A DNA stretch of 64,000 bases from Bacteroidota bacterium (lineage in GTDB: Bacteria > Bacteroidota > Bacteroidia > Chitinophagales > Chitinophagaceae): the NCBI GenBank assembly GCA_026391455.1, contig JAPLEH010000073.1:1-64000 (forward strand). The letters are read 5' to 3'. A program made the translations under genes and the position numbers. Of this stretch, positions 1 to 8,284 are shown one piece after another; position 1 is the stretch's first letter; each line of letters begins with the position of its first letter. Below the pieces are notes generated by a model. It was not told where the DNA came from. It did no database searches and was given only the letters and a program-made list of their open reading frames with translations.

Positions 1-138
1 TTCATAATAAATGATTATCAGGACATTATACAAATTCTTAAGCAAATTAAATTCAAATCGTTTCCAATTGTATTTTCGCTCAAACACAGTACAGACAAGG
101 ATTTCAAAGAACTAATAAATAAAACAACGCAACGCTAG
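1..138 (+). CDS. 3' end of an unidentified gene (partial)
   Basis: Frame 1 is open from the first base to a TAG at 136-138 and gives 45 residues ending in NKTTQR. The start lies outside the window. The composition is Lys/Ile/Phe rich with no recognisable motif, so no function can be named. It is on the opposite strand to the next gene and converges with it. The 63 bases after the stop are an imperfect repeat of the word ctacaacctaaaa. Confidence 0.45.
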   Translation, partial: FIINDYQDIIQILKQIKFKSFPIVFSLKHSTDKDFKELINKTTQR

Positions 139-201
139 TGACAACCTACAACCTACAACTTAAAACCTACAATTTAAAACCTACAACCTAAAACAAACAA
201 C
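139..201. repeat. short imperfect tandem repeat in a convergent spacer
   Basis: Five to six diverged copies of an 8-14 base word (acaacctac / aacttaaaacctac) fill the space between the partial gene on the left and the minus-strand sulfatase-type gene. Similar low-complexity spacers occur elsewhere in the window. Confidence 0.6.
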
Positions 202-1683
202 TCAATCCTTCAGATACACCATCGAATCCCGAAGCATCGGCAGCGATTGATGAAACTGTACATTAAGAAGGGAACGAAACAGATTTACACTGGTGAGGGT
301 GTCGGGTAATCGTGAACTATTTCCCGGAGGGAGCAATACAGCGGAGAGATTATTAAAGTAGTATTTCTTTTCTACTGGTTGGGTAAAATGCCGGAAGCCA
401 TGATCTCCCATGAGCACGATAATGGGCGGGCGGGCGGAAGAGCGACGTATATGATCAATGAGTTGAAGTAAGATCGAATTCGAATATTGCAGGTACCCGA
501 TATATGCAGCTTTATTCACCTGATTGCCTTCGGTTAGTTTTTCAAAAGGTTGTTCGTTACCGTCTTTATCATAATAATAAGGATAATGTGGCAATTCAAG
601 ATGGGCGTAAATGAACCTTGGCGCGTTGGATGATTGTGTGGCTTTTTCCCGCGTAAGTTCAAGTATTCGTTCATTGTTTTCTTTATAGGCATACGTGAGT
701 TTGCGCAACGCGGCTTTGGAGCGGAAGCGGGTCACGATATTGAACAGAATGCTGTTTTCTGCACGACTGAGAAAAGTTTGTGCGGTAATGAGCCGGGTCT
801 TCACCGGCAGAAATCGTTCGAGCCTTCTTCCGGGTTGTCCTTCAAAATCGAAGATGGAATAGTTGTAAAACTGGTACTGGTGATATTGCAGGAAACGCAG
901 GAGCGTATTGTTTTCAATGGCCGAATAGCAATACGAAAGGTCTGACATGTTACGGTTCGTGGCTTCCAGTTTCAAATAATCCATATTCAAAATGGAGGCC
1001 ATGGAAAAGGGCGTATAATTATAGTTACTATGGCTTTCTTTCGCTACCTGAAAACCACGAACGGATAGCGAATCGGGAAAGGCCTGGTTGTCGAAGCCAA
1101 ACTGTTCTTTCAGTTCGGTATTACCGGCATATTCATCGGCCAGTATGAAATAGATATCGGGTTTGTTGCAGGTATCGCAGGCGGTGAATCCGCTGGGTAA
1201 GCTGGCAACGGGGCCGGAGCGTTTCATCATTTTATTGGTAAGCAGTACCGTGTCGGCTAAAATCAGGAGGAGCAATAATACATTCAGGTAATACCGGGTG
1301 GTGGAAAAACCGGACTTCCTTTTTTTGATCCAGATAAAAGCTGCGATAAAAAACAATAAGGCAAACGGAAGAATGAATGAGTATTTGGTGATGAACGAAT
1401 CGCCTGCTATTTTTTTTGCAAAATCGTATATACTTCCAAAGAAGAAATGAAAAGCCATGATGAGCAGGGCAAAAAGATTGGCCCGTGTAAAGTTGCGGCA
1501 TACCAGCCAGGCCAACCCGGCAAAGAGCAACGAAAAACCTATATACATGCCCGTTAGTAAGGCGGCATCTTTGAATGGTACATGATCATAGTGCTCCACA
1601 CATCCGTGCAACACAAAAAATACAGGTAGCAGGTACAGAAAAACGGGTGTCGTCTTTATGATATGGAGGAATTTAGTCCGCAT
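202..1683 (-). CDS. membrane-anchored sulfatase/phosphotransferase-type hydrolase
   Basis: 493 aa. The first ~160 residues hold about five hydrophobic helices, including MYIGFSLLFAGLAWLV and YYLNVLLLLLILADTVLL. A periplasmic alkaline-phosphatase-superfamily domain follows. Metal-site-type motifs are visible: PDIYFILADEYAG near the domain start and IVLMGDHGFRH near the end, with HLELPHYPYYYD between them. The nucleophile is probably in the segment YTPFSMAS. The layout matches sulfatase-like transferases of the LTA-synthase/phosphoethanolamine-transferase type. The substrate is unknown, and cell-envelope modification is an inference. Its start overlaps the end of the upstream methyltransferase gene by 11 bases, so the two are probably translated from one mRNA. 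Confidence 0.8.
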   Translation of the reverse strand: MRTKFLHIIKTTPVFLYLLPVFFVLHGCVEHYDHVPFKDAALLTGMYIGFSLLFAGLAWLVCRNFTRANLFALLIMAFHFFFGSIYDFAKKIAGDSFITKYSFILPFALLFFIAAFIWIKKRKSGFSTTRYYLNVLLLLLILADTVLLTNKMMKRSGPVASLPSGFTACDTCNKPDIYFILADEYAGNTELKEQFGFDNQAFPDSLSVRGFQVAKESHSNYNYTPFSMASILNMDYLKLEATNRNMSDLSYCYSAIENNTLLRFLQYHQYQFYNYSIFDFEGQPGRRLERFLPVKTRLITAQTFLSRAENSILFNIVTRFRSKAALRKLTYAYKENNERILELTREKATQSSNAPRFIYAHLELPHYPYYYDKDGNEQPFEKLTEGNQVNKAAYIGYLQYSNSILLQLIDHIRRSSARPPIIVLMGDHGFRHFTQPVEKKYYFNNLSAVLLPPGNSSRLPDTLTSVNLFRSLLNVQFHQSLPMLRDSMVYLKD

Positions 1684-3055
1684 TTTTTTGCATCAGGTAA
1701 AGGGTACGGCCCGATTGAGCCACCGGTGCTTTTTCCACGATGGTAAAATATGCGCTGAAGGCATTTTCAAAAGCAGCTTCGTGATAGTCGGTGAATATAT
1801 CTTCACGACCCTGCAGCATCAGTTTTACTTTCTCATCGGCCTTGGGTACGAATTCAATGATAAGTGTATGGCAAGCGGCTGCCATCAGCGCAGCTATTTT
1901 ATGGAAGGGTATATTCTTTCCAATGGCCAGGTGATGAATGAGCGCCAATGCAAGACCGAGGTCAGTATGTGTGCGTTGGATGAATGAATCCCGTTCGCCC
2001 TTGTAAGGCCCTATTGCCGGACTGGGGTTGGAAAGATCCATTACCAGCGGATGAATGCCGGATAGCTTTTCAGTTTTGATTGCCTGATACAGGTGATTGA
2101 TACAAAAGGGATCGAAATCGGCGGCAATAGTAAAGATTTGTTGCGAAGCCAATAATCGCGAGAAGGCACCATCATTGGCACCCAGATCGATGGCAGTGTG
2201 GATGGAGGTCAGTTTGCTGATCCAATCCTGCACCAATGCTTTTTTTGCAGGCAGATAATCATCCCGCTGAGCCGCTTCATCATAATAACCCGACCAGGTG
2301 CTTTTTTGCGGAGCCAGTTGCAGTTTAGCGATCATAGTTTCTAGACTACTGATCAGGTTCAGCATTTTTTGCTTGCTGAAACGGGCGGTCTTGTTACCGG
2401 ATGCAGGCTTATTTCCTCCGCTCATTTTTGCATGTAAATGAATATGCAGGTAGGTGTGGAGGGAGAATCGTGTTTTAAAGGGCAACAGCGAACGTGTAAG
2501 CGGCAATGGAATACCATCCGGCCAGGCGAGAAACAACGGATGCAGGGGATATTTTTTGTGATGCATCAGTAGTAAGGGGGCCGCAAAGCTTTCGCAAAAC
2601 TGGCGATAGGCCACCCAGGGTTCCGCTTCATCATATGTGGCAAAGGAAAGACTGTCAATAAAAACGGGTTTCCCTTTATGCCATTGTATATTATACGGGG
2701 TGGCATCTTTCAGCACCATCCCGTGATGAATACATTCTTTTTGTATAGAAAGTGTAAGCAGCGCTGCATCTTTCAGCATGTCGAAACTCCATTCATACGG
2801 AAACGAAATGAAGGGGAGTTGTTCGGGCCGGAGCGTGATATAACCCTCATGCGTATGCGAAATGGAGTTGTTGAGCTCTTCATGCGGCAGCAGCCATCCT
2901 TTTTGCACCAGACTGGAATAACATCCGCTTTCCATCAGCCGGTCATATTCGGCTTTGTAAGATAGATTCACCTGCCTGTACACTATGCCTTCGTGAGTAA
3001 AAACAAAACCCGATGGGTCACGGAAGGAGGAAGGGATGACAGAATCGCTGGGCAT
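1673..3055 (-). CDS. class I SAM-dependent methyltransferase
   Basis: 460 aa. The SAM-binding motif I is clear at about residues 288-300 (AIDLGANDGAFSRLL), followed by an acidic residue at the end of the next strand (IAADFDP). The N-terminal ~250 residues carry no motif I recognise, apart from a short stretch (HHGMVLKDATPYNIQW) that resembles the catalytic loop of kinase-like folds. Whole-protein architecture resembles the NoeA-type methyltransferases, but that is a family-level impression. The ATG shares one base with the stop of the upstream 54-aa gene (TAATG), and the gene's end overlaps the sulfatase-type gene. The methyl acceptor is unknown. Confidence 0.8.
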   Translation of the reverse strand: MPSDSVIPSSFRDPSGFVFTHEGIVYRQVNLSYKAEYDRLMESGCYSSLVQKGWLLPHEELNNSISHTHEGYITLRPEQLPFISFPYEWSFDMLKDAALLTLSIQKECIHHGMVLKDATPYNIQWHKGKPVFIDSLSFATYDEAEPWVAYRQFCESFAAPLLLMHHKKYPLHPLFLAWPDGIPLPLTRSLLPFKTRFSLHTYLHIHLHAKMSGGNKPASGNKTARFSKQKMLNLISSLETMIAKLQLAPQKSTWSGYYDEAAQRDDYLPAKKALVQDWISKLTSIHTAIDLGANDGAFSRLLASQQIFTIAADFDPFCINHLYQAIKTEKLSGIHPLVMDLSNPSPAIGPYKGERDSFIQRTHTDLGLALALIHHLAIGKNIPFHKIAALMAAACHTLIIEFVPKADEKVKLMLQGREDIFTDYHEAAFENAFSAYFTIVEKAPVAQSGRTLYLMQKNAD

Positions 3056-3219
3056 TATACAGGAGGATTGTCTTTAGGTTTTTTATCAGAACGGGTAAAG
3101 AGGGCTTTGATATAGTTCTTAATGTTGCGGAAGAAAAAGGCTACGCCCAATGCAGCGGCGGCAATGATCTGTACCAGATAACTGCCGCTGCCGGGGTCTA
3201 TATAGAGCAGTATGTGCAT
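3055..3219 (-). CDS. 54-aa membrane microprotein
   Basis: The reading frame starts MHILLYIDPGSGSYLVQ and has one hydrophobic helix (about residues 14-30), then a basic tail rich in Lys. Its ATG shares one base with the stop of the M42 peptidase gene (TGATG), and its TAA shares one base with the ATG of the methyltransferase gene (TAATG). This double coupling is strong evidence that the frame is translated. The YIDPGSGSYL opening recurs, from memory, in small Bacteroidota membrane proteins. Function is unknown, and the operon suggests an envelope role. Confidence 0.75.
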   Translation of the reverse strand: MHILLYIDPGSGSYLVQIIAAAALGVAFFFRNIKNYIKALFTRSDKKPKDNPPV

Positions 3220-4352
3220 CAGAGATAACTAAGGTTTACACCAGGAGAAAGCGTGAGCAATGTTTCATACATCAGCCGGATGGTATCATCAATATCATCG
3301 CGGTGCAGCATTTCCACGGTGGTATGCATGTACCGGAGTGGGATGGAGATCAGTACCGAAGGGCAACCGTCATTGCTGTATGCAAAGGAATCGGTATCGG
3401 TTCCTGTACTGCGGCTGAGGGCCCGCCATTGCACCGGTATCTTTTTATCAGCCGCTACTTTCTCCACGATCGCCAGCAGTTTATTATGTACAGCGGGGGC
3501 ATAGGAGAGTGAGGGACCTTTGCCGGTGCTTACATCCCCTTCGATATTCTTGCTGATCATGGGGGTGGTGGTATCATGCGTAACATCGGTCACTACGGCG
3601 ATATTCGGTTTGATGCGGCGTGCGATCATTTCTGCACCGCGAAGACCGATCTCTTCCTGCACTGCATTCACCACGTATAAGCCAAAGGGCAGTTTCTTTT
3701 TATTTTCTTTTAATAGGCGGGCTACTTCAGCGATCATGAAGCCACCGATACGGTTGTCAAAAGCACGACCGATATAATTGCCATTGGCCAGTTCATCAAA
3801 ACCGTCCTGGTAGGTTACCACCGCACCGATATGCACGCCGAGTTCTTCTACTTCTTTGCGGTTGCGGGCACCACAATCGAGCCAGAGATTATCAGTACGC
3901 GGAGTGGGTTCTTTCTGATCCGCATTGCCAATACGGGTATGTATAGCGGGCCATCCGAATACTGCTTTTACAGGCCCTTTTTTACCATGAATGAGTACGC
4001 GGGAAGCGGGCGCCGTTTGATGATCCACTCCACCATTGCGCTTGAGATAGATCAATCCTTCGGGAGTAACATAATTTACAAACCAGCTTATTTCATCGGC
4101 ATGCGCTTCGATCACTACTTTAAACGGATGATCGGGATTGATCACTCCAACCGCAGTACCATAGGGATCCACATAGTGCGTATCCACATAGGGTTTCAGG
4201 TATTCGAGCCAGAGTTTTTGTCCCCATGTTTCGAAACCCACCGGGGATGCATTGTTGATATAATTCCTTAAAAAAACATGCGAATCAGCATTGAGCAGTG
4301 ATTTTTTACTGCCGCTGTTTTTCTTAGCCGGTGCTTTTGCAGATTTTGCCAT
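3219..4352 (-). CDS. M42-family metallopeptidase (aminopeptidase/endoglucanase-like)
   Basis: 377 aa. Metal-ligand motifs of the M42/M20-type co-catalytic site appear in order: IEAHADEISW, AFDNRIGG, the catalytic Glu pair in VQEEIGLRG, VTDVTHD, and a late His in MHTTVEMLH. Members of this family are tetrahedral dodecameric aminopeptidases acting on peptides in the cytosol. The N-terminal ~20 residues are Lys/Ala/Ser rich (KSAKAPAKKNSGSKKS) and not part of the fold. There is no signal peptide. It is the first of four tightly coupled minus-strand genes, and its stop overlaps the next start by one base. Confidence 0.88.
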   Translation of the reverse strand: MAKSAKAPAKKNSGSKKSLLNADSHVFLRNYINNASPVGFETWGQKLWLEYLKPYVDTHYVDPYGTAVGVINPDHPFKVVIEAHADEISWFVNYVTPEGLIYLKRNGGVDHQTAPASRVLIHGKKGPVKAVFGWPAIHTRIGNADQKEPTPRTDNLWLDCGARNRKEVEELGVHIGAVVTYQDGFDELANGNYIGRAFDNRIGGFMIAEVARLLKENKKKLPFGLYVVNAVQEEIGLRGAEMIARRIKPNIAVVTDVTHDTTTPMISKNIEGDVSTGKGPSLSYAPAVHNKLLAIVEKVAADKKIPVQWRALSRSTGTDTDSFAYSNDGCPSVLISIPLRYMHTTVEMLHRDDIDDTIRLMYETLLTLSPGVNLSYL

Positions 4353-4361
4353 ACTTATAAT

Positions 4362-5276
4362 TTATTTATGCTGGATTAGTAAAGCGAAGATAAGCAGGAG
4401 GGCCTTAACTATCATCAATCCGTCGTACCGCAATACAAAAAACGCCTCCTCCTCCGACTTGCGGAAATAGTGCCATGCGCCAAATAATAACAGGAGGGGG
4501 ATACCTGTGGCCAGCAGGAATAAAGGACTGATCAACTGAAACGTGTATAGCAACCAGGCCGTCGTAAGCATACCCAATACCAGCGACAGCCATTTCCCTT
4601 TTTGCAAAGTTGATTCCGGGCCCCATGCCACGGCTATGGTACGAACTCCATCGGCTTTGTCTTCTTCGTAATCATTAATATTAAACAGTACACTCAGGGA
4701 TGCGATAAAGAAAAAGCGATGAAGGAATACAACCAGCATGGGATAAAGCGGCGGCGTGTCGCGGGTGGCCAGCATCCATACCGGCAACAGGGTGGTGGTA
4801 AAGCTCCATATAAAACTGAGGGAAATCATTTTAAGCCAACCAATATGGCGCAATGATTTAGTATGTCCCGGAAAGAGCGGATGTGAATAGGCCAGGGCTA
4901 ACAAGGGTATTACAATAAACCAGGTAAGATTATGGACATTGAGCCGCCCATTGATAAGAAAGATTGCATCGAAATGAAACAATACCCCTCCCGCGACCAG
5001 CAGGGCACTGCCGATAATCGTGTATAACAGGAGGTACGGATGCTGCCGGCACCAATCGAGCCGGCTATCCTGTTTGTCTTTTTTTGCTTTTACATAATAA
5101 TGCAGGCTGTAAACAAAAATGGTGCAGCAAAAAAGCAGGAGCAGGTACCAGTTCAGCGAAGGGGGTAATTGCAGCAGGTAAAAGGTTTCTGCCGCGAGTG
5201 CCGTGGCACAGCCGCCAATAAACAAATTGGAATAAACAATAAACCGGGTGAATGCATGGAGGCCACTAAAATGCAT
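4362..5276 (-). CDS. UbiA-like polytopic membrane protein
   Basis: 304 aa with eight to nine hydrophobic segments. After the fifth or sixth helix it has FNINDYEEDKADGVRTIAVAWG, which resembles the second Asp-rich motif plus the T-A/V-W-G segment of UbiA-superfamily prenyltransferases. The first Asp-rich motif is poorly conserved (YYVKAKKDKQDSRLDW). A prenyl- or polyprenyl-transfer role on an aromatic or lipid acceptor is therefore likely but unproven. The start codon shares one base with the stop of the upstream lipoprotein gene (TGATG). Nine bases separate it from the peptidase gene. Confidence 0.65.
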   Translation of the reverse strand: MHFSGLHAFTRFIVYSNLFIGGCATALAAETFYLLQLPPSLNWYLLLLFCCTIFVYSLHYYVKAKKDKQDSRLDWCRQHPYLLLYTIIGSALLVAGGVLFHFDAIFLINGRLNVHNLTWFIVIPLLALAYSHPLFPGHTKSLRHIGWLKMISLSFIWSFTTTLLPVWMLATRDTPPLYPMLVVFLHRFFFIASLSVLFNINDYEEDKADGVRTIAVAWGPESTLQKGKWLSLVLGMLTTAWLLYTFQLISPLFLLATGIPLLLLFGAWHYFRKSEEEAFFVLRYDGLMIVKALLLIFALLIQHK

Positions 5277-5758
5277 CAGGGTCTTTTCAAACGAATCTTT
5301 TCTGCTTCTTTATAATCGCTCCGGTTCTTTTCTTTATCCTTTAAAACAATGCCAAAGCTGGCGGTGGTATCGCGGGAAGTACCGGACAGGGTGACGAGGT
5401 CGGGGTTATTGTTGGTATTATATTCAAAAGAGATGGTAATATCGGCCTGGCGTGTTTTCTGAGGTACACCCAATGCGCTGAGGGAGTAGCGGAAAGTGTC
5501 GTTCCGAACGATTGCCGCGCCATTATACCATTTGTACACGATCAGAACGGAATCCACATCGCCTTCATCGTCGGTGTATTTACCTTTGATGTCGATCACA
5601 TCACCGCTTGCTACTGTTGTGGGGGTAATGGATTTGATATCGATCTGGGGAATGGAGGTAAACTTATCTTTGTTGCAAGCAACAAGAATGCTGGCACTAA
5701 TGGCGCAGGCAACAGCGAAAATAGAAAAAGAGGCGGCCGTCATTGATCCATACTTCAT
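5276..5758 (-). CDS. putative lipoprotein of unknown function
   Basis: 160 aa. A hydrophobic N-terminus ends in a lipobox-like ILVAC with Cys28, followed by NKDKF. The rest reads as a single all-beta domain (ASGDVIDIKGKYTDDEGDVDSVLIVYKWYNG). It resembles the small Ig-like lipoproteins common in Bacteroidota but has no assignable activity. It is coupled to the UbiA-like gene downstream. It faces the divergent LuxE-like gene across a 59-base gap that must hold both promoters. Confidence 0.6.
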   Translation of the reverse strand: MKYGSMTAASFSIFAVACAISASILVACNKDKFTSIPQIDIKSITPTTVASGDVIDIKGKYTDDEGDVDSVLIVYKWYNGAAIVRNDTFRYSLSALGVPQKTRQADITISFEYNTNNNPDLVTLSGTSRDTTASFGIVLKDKEKNRSDYKEAEKIRLKRP

Positions 5759-5817
5759 GGCAGGTATTTGAGTTCTAACAAATTTACTGTATTTGCCAAC
5801 ACAAACGACCAGGGAAT

Positions 5818-6813
5818 ATGCAAGAGGTTCATAAAATTTTTGGAGTTACGGAGCAGACATTTACGCAGGAAGCCCTGCGTATCTTTCGCTGGCAGCATGC
5901 GCAAAACCCGGTGTACCGGGCCTATTGTGAGGCCATTGATATTTCACCCGCAAAAGTGGATACCCTGGAAAAAATACCCTATTTGCCCATTCGTTTTTTT
6001 AAGACGCACCAGGTAAAGACCACGGAATTTGAACCGGCTATCATTTTTGAAAGCAGTGGCACTACGGGTATCACGCCCAGCCGGCATTATGTAAAAGACC
6101 TATCGTTGTACGAAGAAAGTTTTAGCCGTTGTTTTGAATTGTTTTACGGTCCCGTGCAACGTTATACCATATTCGGGCTATTGCCTTCTTATCTGGAACG
6201 CACCGGGTCTTCGCTGGTATATATGGCAGACAGGCTGATGAAGGCCAGCGAACAGGGGCATAGCCGTTTTTACCTGCATAATATTGAAGAAATGACCGGC
6301 TGGCTGCAGATGCAGGAGCAAATACTGGATCTGCCCGGGCATAAAGGGGAGAAGAACCTGCTGCTGGGGGTTACGTATGCCCTGCTGGACCTGGTGGAGA
6401 AAATGCCAATGCGATTGCGGCATACCATTGTAATGGATACAGGGGGCATGAAGGGCCGCCGCCGGGAGATGATCCGGGAGGAAGTGCATGAACAATTGTG
6501 CGCAGGGCTGGGCGTGGAGGCCATCCATTCAGAGTATGGTATGACAGAATTATTATCGCAGGCCTATTCGCGGGGTGGGGGTGTGTACCGCTGTCCGCCC
6601 TGGATGAAAGTGCGTGTGCGGGATGAAGAGGATCCATTTTGTGTAAGACCATCGGGTTCGGGTATATTGAATGTGATCGACCTGGCCAATGTATATTCCT
6701 GTGCCTTTATTGCCACGGACGATGCAGGCCGTCTCCAGGCCGATGGAAGTTTTGAAGTATTGGGTCGTATAGATGGCAGTGATATGCGGGGATGTAGTTT
6801 ATTAACGGCATAA
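5818..6813 (+). CDS. LuxE-like acyl-protein synthetase/acyltransferase
   Basis: 331 aa. The phosphate-binding signature FESSGTTG at about residues 78-85 and the downstream SEYGMTELLSQAY are the hallmarks of LuxE/acyl-adenylating enzymes related to AMP-dependent ligases. They activate a carboxylic acid for transfer to a Cys or a carrier. The C-terminal half holds ILNVIDLANVYSCAFIATDDAG and EVLGRIDGSDMRGCSLL, matching the swivelling C-terminal part of the adenylating fold. No reductase (LuxC) or luciferase gene is nearby, so bioluminescence is not implied. In Bacteroidota such genes stand alone and their acyl substrate is unknown. Confidence 0.8.
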   Translation: MQEVHKIFGVTEQTFTQEALRIFRWQHAQNPVYRAYCEAIDISPAKVDTLEKIPYLPIRFFKTHQVKTTEFEPAIIFESSGTTGITPSRHYVKDLSLYEESFSRCFELFYGPVQRYTIFGLLPSYLERTGSSLVYMADRLMKASEQGHSRFYLHNIEEMTGWLQMQEQILDLPGHKGEKNLLLGVTYALLDLVEKMPMRLRHTIVMDTGGMKGRRREMIREEVHEQLCAGLGVEAIHSEYGMTELLSQAYSRGGGVYRCPPWMKVRVRDEEDPFCVRPSGSGILNVIDLANVYSCAFIATDDAGRLQADGSFEVLGRIDGSDMRGCSLLTA

Positions 6814-6840
6814 AAATTTTATTGATTAGCCGGGATGCCT

Positions 6841-6848
6841 TACATTTG
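6841..6848 (+). promoter_or_regulatory. -7 promoter box TACATTTG for tRNA-Leu
   Basis: The box matches the Bacteroidota -7 consensus TAnnTTTG exactly and lies 18 bases before the tRNA 5' end. A weak -33-like ATTG is at 6821-6824, but its spacing (16 bases) is shorter than the usual 19-21. Confidence 0.55.
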
Positions 6849-6866
6849 CAACCCGCTTTACCAAAT

Positions 6867-6948
6867 GCCCAGATGGCGAAATTGGTAGACGCACTGTCTT
6901 CAGGTGGCAGCGCCGCGAGGTGTGCTGGTTCGAATCCAGTTCTGGGCA
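6867..6948 (+). tRNA. tRNA-Leu, anticodon CAG
   Basis: A perfect 7-bp acceptor stem (GCCCAGA with TCTGGGC) encloses a D arm with TTGGTAGAC, an anticodon stem CTGTC/GGCAG around the loop TTCAGGT (anticodon CAG), a class II variable arm and a T loop TTCGAAT. The discriminator base is A6948. CCA is not encoded, because the next bases are CAA. The 3' end is the target of an integration event: see the repeat at 7098-7114. Confidence 0.95.
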
Positions 6949-6949
6949 C
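6933..6949 (+). repeat. tRNA 3'-end att-type repeat, copy 1
   Basis: The 17-base word aatccagttctgggcac, made of the 3' half of the T arm and the 3' acceptor strand of tRNA-Leu, is found again without mismatch at 7098-7114. Repeats of this kind flank elements that integrate into tRNA genes and restore the tRNA 3' end. Confidence 0.75.
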
Positions 6950-6953
6950 AAAG

Positions 6954-6978
6954 GCCCCGGTTAATACCGGGGCTTTTT
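6954..6978 (+). terminator. intrinsic terminator of tRNA-Leu
   Basis: The stem GCCCCGG / CCGGGGC has a 6-base loop (TTAATA) and is followed directly by TTTTT. It starts 5 bases past the tRNA end. Confidence 0.85.
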
Positions 6979-7097
6979 ATTTGTGAGCGTTGCAAACTTG
7001 TTAGCAAAAGTGAACAAATAAAAAGACCGGAGCCCGACGAAGGAGAGCGGGGCCATTTAGGTAAGCCCCCCGTAAAACGTATTGGATCTTTGAAAAT

Positions 7098-7114
7098 AAT
7101 CCAGTTCTGGGCAC
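7098..7114 (+). repeat. tRNA 3'-end att-type repeat, copy 2
   Basis: This is an exact second copy of the last part of tRNA-Leu (17 of 17 bases identical to 6933-6949), with no tRNA 5' part in front of it. The 148 bases between the copies contain the tRNA terminator and no convincing gene. The recombinase remnant begins 101 bases further on. Confidence 0.75.
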
Positions 7115-7125
7115 GACATCGGAAT

Positions 7126-7160
7126 GAGGCTGTCTCAAAAGTACAAGACAGCCTCTTTTT
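7126..7160. terminator. perfect 10-bp hairpin followed by T5
   Basis: GAGGCTGTCT and AGACAGCCTC pair perfectly around a 10-base loop, and TTTTT follows on the plus strand. No plus-strand gene precedes it, so it may be an element end or a leftover terminator. The phrase GTCTCAAAAGT at its centre recurs inverted at 7219-7229, at the end of the recombinase remnant. Sequences of this form also occur as IS ends, so an insertion-sequence scar is possible. Confidence 0.5.
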
Positions 7161-7215
7161 ATTCGGTAAGGTGATGGAGAAAGTATTCGTAAAAGCGATT
7201 CTCAAAGCCTTCATT

Positions 7216-7668
7216 TTACTTTTGAGACTTCCCCATTTTTGTTTCCGCTGCACGCAAATCCTTTGCAGTATTACATATCAGCGAAAACGCTTCAACCCGT
7301 TTTGGGGTTCGATACGCATTTTTGTCAAAAACAAGTTTTTCGGAGAAAATCGAACCCACCAGTTGCCGCTTTATTTCCACATTTGCCGATTCATAATATT
7401 TGGGCAGGTGCTGTAACAACTGCATGGCGAAGTCCAGATACTCGTACGGGTTCGATTCCATAAGCGCCGATTCGGTCTTTTGTTCCACCAGTTTCTGGCT
7501 AACCTGCTCATAACGGTCTTTTATGCTTTTGTACTCCAGCTGTTCAATCTGCCCATCCCAACTTCTGAATGCAGTTTTACCGCCAGCTAAAAAACACTTC
7601 ACCATCCCAACCGTCATATCATCGACTTTTGTTACACCGGGTACAGCATTCTTGAAAACAAAATAACA
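7216..7668 (-). pseudogene. C-terminal remnant of a serine site-specific recombinase
   Basis: The frame encodes about 150 residues with no catalytic N-terminal resolvase domain. What remains looks like the end of the zinc-ribbon/coiled-coil part of large serine recombinases: a helix-rich stretch (QIEQLEYKSIKDRYEQV), then KRQLVGSIFSEKLVFDKNAYRTP, a tail typical of Bacteroidota 'recombinase family' proteins. The first in-frame ATG is at 7617. The frame is open further upstream to a stop near 7668, so the missing part was cut off rather than hidden. Its position next to the duplicated tRNA 3' end supports a decayed integrative element. Confidence 0.7.
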
Positions 7669-8284
7669 ACACAGTCATCCGGCCTGCATCAGGGCCGCAT
7701 TACTTTATAAGGAAAAAAATGAAATGTAATTTAAAGTAGTAGGTGTAAGCACTTATAAAAAAAATAAACATAAACGAAACGTATAAGTATTTTACTTATC
7801 ATACAGTAAAAACGGACGCGCATGCAGCCTCATTGGTAATTATTTTATTTTTTGTTACATATTTTTTCGTTCAGTATAGAAAAGTTCAGTAATTTAAATT
7901 ACCCCAATCCAAACTACTAATAATTCAGGTTCTTCTTACATTTCCATATACTTGAAAAGGTTTGAGTTGCCGTACATGCAACTGGTTCTACAAACTGTTT
8001 AAATAACAGACTAGTGAGAGCTTTGAGCTGAGATTCAGGTTTCAGGTATAGATGATCTGCAAACTTTTCTCACCCATGTCATTGTCTTTTACGTGTCTCA
8101 GGGTTGTATTTGTTTCCGGAGCCGGTATCGTAAAAGCGGAGATGACAAAAGGCGGATATTCGAAAACTGCTCCCGCGCTGACGGGAAGCCTTTTCCAATA
8201 GCCAACAATGCCCGCTTTACAGCTATTTAAAGACTTCGACAGTTGATAACATTTGATTTTCAATTACGAATAACCAACCTAATC
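7669..8284. other. AT-rich gene-free region before the toxin operon
   Basis: About 615 bases without a credible gene. The first 250 bases are strongly AT-rich with runs of A and T (for example around 7750-7870), unlike the flanking genes. The toxin promoter must be in the right part. The closest match to a -7 box is TAACATTTG at about 8246, which has one base too many between TA and TTTG. No clear ribosome binding site precedes the ATG at 8285, which is common in Bacteroidota. Confidence 0.5.

Noticed and set aside
5818-6813. LuxE-like gene as part of a bioluminescence operon
   Set aside because: No luxA, luxB, luxC or luxD relative is nearby. Stand-alone LuxE-like enzymes are common in Bacteroidota.
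6904-7416. 170-codon frame running through the tRNA-Leu and downstream
   Set aside because: It reads through the tRNA, its terminator and both att-type repeats, so it is not a gene.
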